Positions 56,851 to 64,000 of a stretch of 64,000 bases of DNA are shown piece after piece. The first letter of the stretch is position 1, and every line of letters begins with the position of its first letter. The notes beneath the pieces were generated by a model. It was given only the letters and a program-made list of their open reading frames with translations. It searched no databases and was not told where the DNA came from. The stretch is from Antilocapra americana (lineage: Eukaryota > Chordata > Mammalia > Artiodactyla > Antilocapridae): the NCBI GenBank assembly GCA_007570785.1, contig ML661900.1, positions 7,875,570 to 7,939,569 of the forward strand, written 5' to 3'. The translations under genes and the position numbers were made by a program.

Positions 56851-58190
56851 GACATTCACCAATGTAACAATCAACTGCCATGAGACAGTTCAGGCTGTGT
56901 TCAGAGCATCACTGCTAGTCTAATAAACAGAGATGCCAGGGAACTAAAAGCTCTAGCAGAAAGAGTACAGACCACCACCTGAGGGTCTCAGCAATGTACT
57001 GGACTTGTGGAAGTCCACGGAGTGATCCAGGGAAACACACAGCTCCCTTGGGGCATGGATTGAGTTGTGGCACACTTCTGGTTGAGGAACAGTCCTGAGC
57101 TTGAGCTGAGGTGGCGGCTACAGTGGTGGAGGGCGGCGGGTGGTGGGGGGAGGGAGAGATGTGGAGGGGGTAATTATAGCTCCTCCATCATTTTCTAATT
57201 CCAGATGTTTGAAATAGAAAATGATTTTTTTTTTAAAGTAGAAGTACAATATCAAGAAGAGACTCACTATCTGCCAAAAATAGCAATAGTGATCTTGGCT
57301 ACTAACCTAATCCTACTAACTAGGACTTTAGTTTTTACTCGTCAGCAACCTCTAGGTTGCTCAGTGATAGACAGGCAGAAATGAGGAACTACCAAGGTAA
57401 TTAGCACAAATAATCCATTGAGCATTGCCACTGACCACATACTAAGAACGATAAAACTTGTAATTTACATCCAGTGTGTGTAAAATGACTAAATGCAAGC
57501 ATTTTCCATGTATGAAAGGCTTATATATGCACAGAGGCACAGAATGAAACTTTCTTTTTAATAGTGCTTTTTTTGGTTCTAATTAAGCCAATTGTGTATC
57601 TCTTTGTGGGCACACAGCGACTTTTCTCAGGTAGTTAATTAGATACTGTGTCTGACTGAGCACAATGGAGACTCAGAAAGGTAAATTAAGATTGGAAAAA
57701 ACCTCAGATGACAGAAGAGATTACAAATGCTATTAAAGATTTAGCAGCAGGAGGGGGTAAAGGAATGAAAACTTTTTACAGTTCCTGGATTTTTTTTCAT
57801 ACTAAATTACTACTGTTATACAGTACTTGGAAATATGGTGAAGAATACAAAAGTTAGATAAGCAGAAAGTTTTTGCCCCTTTTTAATTCAATAATATTAT
57901 GTTATCTTCCCTATGCAGTAGTGTATCGCACGTTCTCTCTGAGTGTCTCTCATGCTTTGAAAATGGTCAATATAGTCCTCTTCAGTTTTGGAAACATTTG
58001 GGTTTAGTCTTAATATTGACTCCTTGGGGATTATTCCAGCCTCTAGAATGCCCACCTTACATCTTTTGCACGTGTTCCTCTTAAATCTGAACACATGAGA
58101 GATTTCCTGTGCCATAACAAGGATTTATTTAAGTGTCTCCTGGAGGGGCATTTGAGAGATGGTTAGACCTATCAGGTTTTTAGTTCGCGG
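56851..58190. other. No recognised gene; G-rich tract
   Basis: 57,110-57,172 is a G-rich run with many GGG and GGGG blocks, a possible G-quadruplex. No exon or repeat was recognised around it. Confidence 0.45.
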
Positions 58191-58194
58191 GTCA

Positions 58195-58448
58195 CACTCA
58201 GAAAGCCTGGGCTTTGGACCCAGACTGATGAGTACAGATGGTAGCTCTGCTCTGGCTGCCTGTAGAAGCTGGAGCCAAGTGATATAATCTCTGAATCTTT
58301 ATTTCCTCCCCTTTGGTAATTTGATAATAATAATATGTTACCATGTAATACTCGTGACTTTTAAGAAAATATTAAATAATTTTTGTTCAGTTATGTAACT
58401 GTCTAGCTTCATGCCAGGACCAGAGCAATTGCTCAACAATGATGAGCA
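58195..58448 (+). repeat. MIR SINE remnant
   Basis: GAAAGCCTGGGCTTTGGACC on the left, AAGTGATATAATCTCTGAAT in the middle and GCTTCATGCCAGGACCAGAG then AATTGCTCAACAATGATG at the right give the MIR order over about 250 bp, nearly the full element. Confidence 0.8.
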
Positions 58449-59111
58449 TCCACCCTTTTGCTGAATTTTTCAAAATCTTTTTTCCTAATATCTGGGCCTA
58501 TTTAATGTAGGACTAGGTGAAGTATCTGGTGTGTTAAATATCTGATAACCTCATATCCTTTAACAAACTATTGCCTCCTGTTGGTTAGAAGCAAATCTAA
58601 GAGTGGTTTTCCAAATGTGAAGGGGAAAGTGTTTGAGCCATCTGAGGGGATTTTGCAAAGACAAATCCTCTCCCTCAACTGCCACACCCTGGGGGACACA
58701 ACTGATCTAGGACATTAGTTCTGGTTGTTTCCTCAGTCCTCTGAAGAAAGAAATTATTACCCAGGCAAGGCAATAATTTATCAAATATTTCATTTGTAGC
58801 AGAATGGGGCTTCCACTCATGTCTGAGTGTTGATGTTGTCCCCACTGCTAATAAGAAGACTGGGATTTTACATTAGAACAGAATCATAAATTGCACCCAT
58901 AATTCATAGTTTTTTTTTCAACCTGGTAATTTTCTCTACTTTTATTTTTATTCAAATATCTCTATCAGGCCTCTATCTTCCAAGTTGTTCCAAGAAATTT
59001 TGTATTTTTTTTTCTCTTCTTTACCATCTGAGCCATTTATTGGATGTACTTTTTAAGTAAAATATTTTGTTTAAATATTTATGGGTTACCTTTCCCAACA
59101 TCAAGATTTGG
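58449..59111. other. No recognisable feature
   Basis: AT-rich, no family recognised. Confidence 0.4.
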
Positions 59112-59206
59112 TAATGTCAAATATATATATAAAACTGAGTCACTTTGCTGTACAGCAAAAATTAAACACAGCATTGTAAATCAATTATACTTCAATAAAA
59201 ATTTAT
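59112..59206 (+). mobile_element. L1 3'-end fragment
   Basis: AACTGAGTCACTTTGCTGTAC, then ATTGTAAATCAATTATACTTC and AATAAAAATTTATTAAA are the last ~95 bases of an older L1 3' UTR and its polyadenylation signal. It is similar in type to the end at 12.9 kb. Confidence 0.85.
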
Positions 59207-62200
59207 TAAAAATATTGGTTAATGTCTACCTTATGCGAATATTTAGCATATTACATTTAAGACACACTTGATAAACTATACTGTAATATTGACATTATAT
59301 CCTCCTGGAGCTGTTAGTTTAGCTCTTGAATTCCTTTTTTTTATTCTTCTGTGAAACCCTGTTCTGCACTTTCATCATTATTTCATGATATAAACATTGC
59401 TCACCACACAGTAAGCTTTACAGTCTTATCTACTTATATTTCATTAATGCCTTCCCTTCACATTCTAGTTGGAAGTCAAATTAATCGCAATAGACAGAGT
59501 ATTTTTCTAATGCCATTGTTTGGATACCCTAAGGGATGGTCTGGAATATCAACTTCTGATGTCTTTGACTCTTCCAAACATTCTTGTCTATTTTCCAAAG
59601 TCACAGCCTGACCCTTAAAACACAGAGAAATTAAAGTATAGCCTGACTCCTTCTAACCTGTAGGTTTCTCACAGGATTTCAGATTTGCCAGAGGAATAAA
59701 TGAGAAAAGTTCTCCTGGTATCAGGTAAAGCAGCCAAGCTGGTTAGTAGGCGAGGAGTTTGGTAGGTTGTGAGTTTTGTCACTTTCACTGGGCTCTCCAG
59801 CAAATCTCAGCTATATGCTCAAGGAATACCATGCTCACCTTCTAAGTCATTTCAAAACTGGATACGGCAACCTTTGTATGCCTCGGCAGGAAAGACACCT
59901 GCTGATGTCAGGACCTGTTCATTACATTCGAGGTCCCTGTGAAACTTCCTGATTAGTTTCTGACTCTAAAGAATGCTCCAGTGGCTCAGTGTTTCTCTTC
60001 CTCCTCAGTCACATTCTTCATCCAACAACCACTTCATATTGGTCTTGGTTCTCTTCCATCTTCACAGAAGAGGATGTTTTCATTCAATCTAGTTCTGGGG
60101 ATTATTAATCCCACTCAATCTGAAAGTAGTGTTACTTGCCTTAAGTACAAATAACTGATGCACAGAAGATGGCTCTGCTTCCTTTTACTTGCTTACCTCA
60201 CAGGCAGACTTGCTCATGATAATAATATATTTATTTGGTCCCCATCTCAGGCAAAAATCCCAAGAGTCTCTAGCTCGTTGGAAGATGTGCCTCAGCTGGG
60301 CATAGTCAGCTGCACGTATTAAACTTTTGCACAAAAGAGGATATAGGAATATATTTAAGTCTTCATCACTTTAAAAAAAAAAAATTACATCTTGTACACT
60401 TGTAAAGCATTTGACGGTAGCCAAACACTGGATCAATTCACCGAGGAGAACAGGGAATTTACCTCTAAAGATTGGTCACTTAAAAATAGATAAGATGTTG
60501 AGCTATGCAGTTTATCACTGGCACACAGCCTGGAACCTATAAGAGATAATGTTGTGGACAAGTAACACTTCATTAAAAATTGAAAATATATTACTTGCAT
60601 CAGTAGCATGTTCCTTTCAGCTGCTTGCACTTGGGTATGTAATCTCTATGACAGTGATTCCAGTGAAGTGAGCTAGGGTGCAGTCTGCACACTAGAGAAA
60701 TTACATAAGCGTTTGATAACATTTTCCCCAAATTATTTATAAGGGAACAATAGCCAAGAGTTTGAAGCAATGGTTTGAAAAGGGCATTTAAGGCTCAGAG
60801 AGCAGCCAGACTAGCAATCTCACAGACACCTGATTTGCAGATGTTAGTAGCCTGAATTAGGTTTTAAAGGAAGCTTTCTGTTAGTTCAATATCCATCCCC
60901 AAGGATGTGAATTTCCCTGTGCTTTTCTGGGCTAGTGTTTTGGAGTGTATATTCGGTATGATCTCTCTGAAATCAGCCAGAAAGAGTGCTGAAAAGAGAG
61001 AGACTTCGTACTATGAGCTCAGTACCAAATGAAAACAATAGCAGTGTCTCAGGGCTATTTTCTTAGAGATTTATTGGGCCTTATTAAATTTGGAACCAGC
61101 CAAGAAGAATACAACAGCTGTTGTGAATCTGAAACAAAGGCAAAATAGCCTCTTCTCTGTTTTCCTCCTGTGTAGCAACCGTGTAAGCTGGTAAGCTCCC
61201 TGGGCAGGATCCGTCTTACTCAAGCTGACCAACTGGAAAGCAGTGTTTACACATACAATGGGATACCAGTACGGATAATCCAAGAGGTTCGTCTTGATTT
61301 CCTTTTCATTTCAGGGCCTTTAGGATTGGCTTGTAAAAAAGAAGCTGAACTATAAAGACAGCAAAAACTGATTTCCAAAAACCAAAGACTTTGGAGTTAT
61401 TTTCTATACTTTTTCTGCCATCCTCCATCCACCTAAATCTTCACTAAGGAATTCTAAGAACAGATTAAAAAGTATGACAGTGGTATACAGAAACAGATAC
61501 TGGTATTAATTTGGGCTATGCCTTAGGAAAACTGGAAATGCTGAAATAAACTCCCAGTTATCTATTTTAAAGCAAAGGTCAGATGCACTATGATTTGGAA
61601 GTAATGAAAAAGAAAAACACAAACAAAAAAACAAGCAAACAAAAGTTTTGCAATACAGACTTTTGCTGTGGACACTTTCTGCATGGGGAATGTCCAGCAT
61701 GAGACCTCAAGGTCAAATGGAGATCACCTGGGATTTTAGAAAAATTGTTTTCTTAAATATATCAGCATATATAGCATAAGAAGTAACACTTGTTCTGCAA
61801 AATATTGGGAGAAATTTAGTCTAAATATAAGAAAATACATGTATTTGCTATACCCAGCATCTGCAATTGATAAAAAAAAAAAGGCTGAAAGGACTTAAGA
61901 GATGATTAAAATTTATCAGAAGAAAGTCACTATAAGGAGGAGAACCCTGAGCCTGCAGTTGAGGCTTACTGCTTGCTGGGATGGTGAGAGTAACTGAGGT
62001 GCGGCATTTGGTTCTAGACATTAATGGGTTAGGAACGTGTAGGAGAAGCTGGACTAAAGTCTTGTGTTCTTTTAGGTTTGTGCAATCCTACGGCTACATC
62101 ACTGTATCAGTCAGGGTCCAGTCAGAAGAGAGAAATCATACATGTTGTTTTAATTGTGAGGTTAATAGAAATAATTTTTAGCTCAGGCACTGGAAAACTC

Positions 62201-62305
62201 TAAAATCAAAATTGGAATGCCAAGTCATCAAGGAGATAGAAACAAGGACACAGCTACAGCCCTTGGCCTGGAGGAGTAAAGAGACTGAGGTTGGAATTAT
62301 AAAAA
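59207..62305. other. No recognised gene; A-rich runs
   Basis: About 3.1 kb of mostly unique-looking sequence with A-runs at 60,372-60,385 and about 61,607-61,644. 62,096 onward (TCAGTCAGGGTCCAGTCAG) looks like an old repeat that resumes after the L1 at 62,907, but I cannot name it. Confidence 0.35.
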
Positions 62306-62906
62306 ATCCCACTGCTGGGCATATACACCGAGGAAACCAGAATTGAAAGAGCCACGTGCACCCCAATGTTCATCGCTGCATTGTTTACAATAGCCAGGAC
62401 ATGGAAGCAACCTAGATGCCCATCAACTGACGAATGGATAAGAAAGCTGTGGTATATATACACAATGGAATATTACTCAGCATTAAAAAAAAATTCATTT
62501 GAAGCAATTCTACTCAGATGGACGAAACTGGAGCCCATTATCCAGAGTGAAGTAAGCCAGAAGCAAAAACAACAATACAGTATATTAACACATATATATG
62601 GAATTTAGAAAGACAGTAATGAGAACCCAACATGGGAGACAACAAAAGGAACGCAGATGTATAAAATAGTCTTGTGGACTTTGTGGATGAGGGTAAGGGT
62701 GGGATGAGATGGGAGAAGGGCATTGAAGCATGTTAATTGTCATGTGTCTAATCAATCGCCAGCCCAGGATTGATGCTCGGGACTGGTGCAGCGAGATTTC
62801 CCGGGGGGGAGGGAGGAGGGAGGGGGGACCCGGAGGGGAAGCATATGTGAACCCATGGTGATGTCATGACAATGTATGGCAAAAACAATAATAAAAAAAA
62901 AAAAAA
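62306..62906 (+). mobile_element. 5'-truncated L1 3' end, young type
   Basis: About 600 bp of the same L1 family as the element at 2 kb: end of ORF2, 3' UTR with a long G-run block (about 62,801-62,840) and a tail of A's after AATAATAAA. ORF2 here reads through to its natural-looking end at 62,608. No convincing target-site duplication was found; the left flank ends AATTATAAAAA and the right begins TGAGGTGC. Confidence 0.93.
62366..62608 (+). pseudogene. L1 ORF2 extreme C-terminus
   Basis: An 80-codon frame matching the end of L1 ORF2p, continuing through MEYYSALKKNSFEAILL to the natural stop after HIYGI. It has no RT, endonuclease or zinc-knuckle region and cannot function. It is useful as the reference for the premature stop in the copy at 1635-2069. 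Confidence 0.92.
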
Positions 62907-63136
62907 TGAGGTGCTCAGAGGAGAAAGAACACCCAAGATAGGGATTCAGACTCTCTGAGGAGGGGAGCCCTGGCCAGCTGGCATCTCCAATCCTCAGAGC
63001 AGAGGTTCCATGCTGCTGAAGCCCAGACTTTGAGAAGAGGGCACCCGCCAGGTGTGGCTGGTCTCCCTGAAGGAGTTCAGTGAGACTGGTTTGGAGGAAT
63101 GAGTCTTGCAGAAACAGCAGACTCAAATACCTGCTG

Positions 63137-63325
63137 TTTTGTGCTGCAGTCAGTCATGTGCGGCTCTTTGCAACCCCGTGGACTGCAGCTCACCAGGCTC
63201 CTCTGTCCATGAGATTTCCCAGGCAAGAATACTGAAGTGAGTTGCCATTTCCTTCTCCAGCAGATCTTTCAGATCTTCCAGAACCTGGCAGGCAGGTTCT
63301 TTATCACTGAGCTACCTGGGAAGTC
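63137..63325 (-). mobile_element. Bov-tA-type SINE with target duplication
   Basis: Minus-strand copy with perfect 10-bp duplications ATACCTGCTG at 63,127-63,136 and 63,326-63,335. The head has a local rearrangement (AGATCTTTCAGATCTTCC), so the B-box region is lost. Confidence 0.93.
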
Positions 63326-64000
63326 ATACCTGCTGCTACTAGAACAACAATTTTGCTGGCAGAGTGAGGAAGCTTTGCTAGAGCAACAATGATGGGAACA
63401 AGAAGTAAAATATGGAATAGAAAGTAGACAGAAATGAGCCTGTTGCTTCTTAGTCCTTCAGCCTCCTAGTCTCTAATGCCTCCTATAAGTCTAGTGCAAC
63501 TGTAAGTCAAAATAGAAATGCAGTTTACAGAGTCTCAGCTCTAGCCTCCTGAAGCATTAGATGGCCAGGTGGGTTTGATGCTGCAAGACAATAGCTTAAT
63601 AACAGACACAAGCTCTGAAACTTGATAGAGATTCACCAAACTGCTTGCTCAAATCAAGCACTTCTTGGAAAGTGGGTTCTGTGGGATCTCCAGCTTATTG
63701 GCTCCATAGTGGTTCACAAGATTTTGGGTTTTTTTGTGTTTTTTTTTTGTTTTGTTTTTTTACTGATATGATAGAGTAATTCAACACAATGAATTTGAAA
63801 CTGCAGGGGGAAATATAAGAACATTGCTGATTTGTTCCAGGAAGTGAGTGCTTTCATTCCCAAATTGTTCGGGTAGGTTGGGCCAGTACTCAGTACTCGC
63901 CAAAAACTCCATTCACTTCCATTGCTAAACTTTCTTAGAGTCAGTGGAACCATGGTTACAGAAGAACTGCAGACTTATTTACAGGAAATGCAGTCACAAA
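63326..64000. other. No recognised gene; T-rich run
   Basis: A T-rich run lies at 63,727-63,761, which could be the tail of a minus-strand retrotransposon I cannot identify. The rest is unique-looking. Confidence 0.4.

Noticed and set aside
59150..59206. Polyadenylation signal of a host transcript
   Set aside because: The AATAAA-type sequence belongs to an L1 3' UTR end.
62280..62920. Target-site duplication for the L1 at 62.3 kb
   Set aside because: Only TGAGGT is shared between the flanks (before about 62,291 and after 62,906), and it is not adjacent to the L1 start; too short to accept.

Overview
This window is nuclear DNA from a ruminant, almost certainly a bovid (cattle, bison, yak, sheep or goat). 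Three signs point there: about two dozen Bov-tA/Bov-A tRNA-derived SINEs, a 5'-truncated BovB (RTE-type) LINE, and L1 3' ends of the type abundant in bovids. CHR-type SINEs (shared across whales, hippos and ruminants) and older mammalian repeats (L2, MIR, MaLR, a Tigger-like element) fit the same picture. The sequence alone does not fix the species. Family names come from memory of consensus sequences, because no repeat library could be searched.

I find no host protein-coding gene, no exon with credible splice sites, no CpG island and no structural RNA gene. The longest open frames are inside retrotransposons (L1 ORF2 pieces at 831-1649 and 1635-2069, another at 62,366-62,608). The rest are shadows of SINEs or chance runs of 60-140 codons. 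The window is best read as intergenic or deep intronic DNA.

Layout. 1-7.4 kb: a young twin-primed (5'-inverted) L1 at 819-2540 between perfect 16-bp target-site duplications, a dead BovB at 4.47-5.82 kb split by a SINE, and a run of SINEs. 8.9-14.6 kb: a field of decayed L1 in which one L1 3' end sits inside an older L1 ORF2 remnant, followed by an LTR-like piece and another old L1. 15-26.9 kb: scattered SINEs and MIRs in AT-rich DNA. 26.9-29.8 kb: an interspersed-repeat-poor block, the best place to look for conserved non-coding DNA. 29.8-33.4 kb: CHR SINEs, then a nearly complete MaLR-type LTR element on the minus strand carrying a DNA-transposon insertion and a SINE. 34.9-39.6 kb: five L2 LINE remnants in alternating orientation. 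40-51.7 kb: MIR, SINE and LTR fragments plus a CA microsatellite. 54-57 kb: a dense SINE cluster including a dimer bounded by one duplication. 62.3-62.9 kb: a second young L1 3' end, same family and orientation as the one at 2 kb.

No previously undescribed biological system was found. The material most worth a second look is the record of retrotransposition (twin priming, nesting, a SINE dimer, the MaLR provirus) and a few repeat-free blocks that only cross-species alignment can judge.
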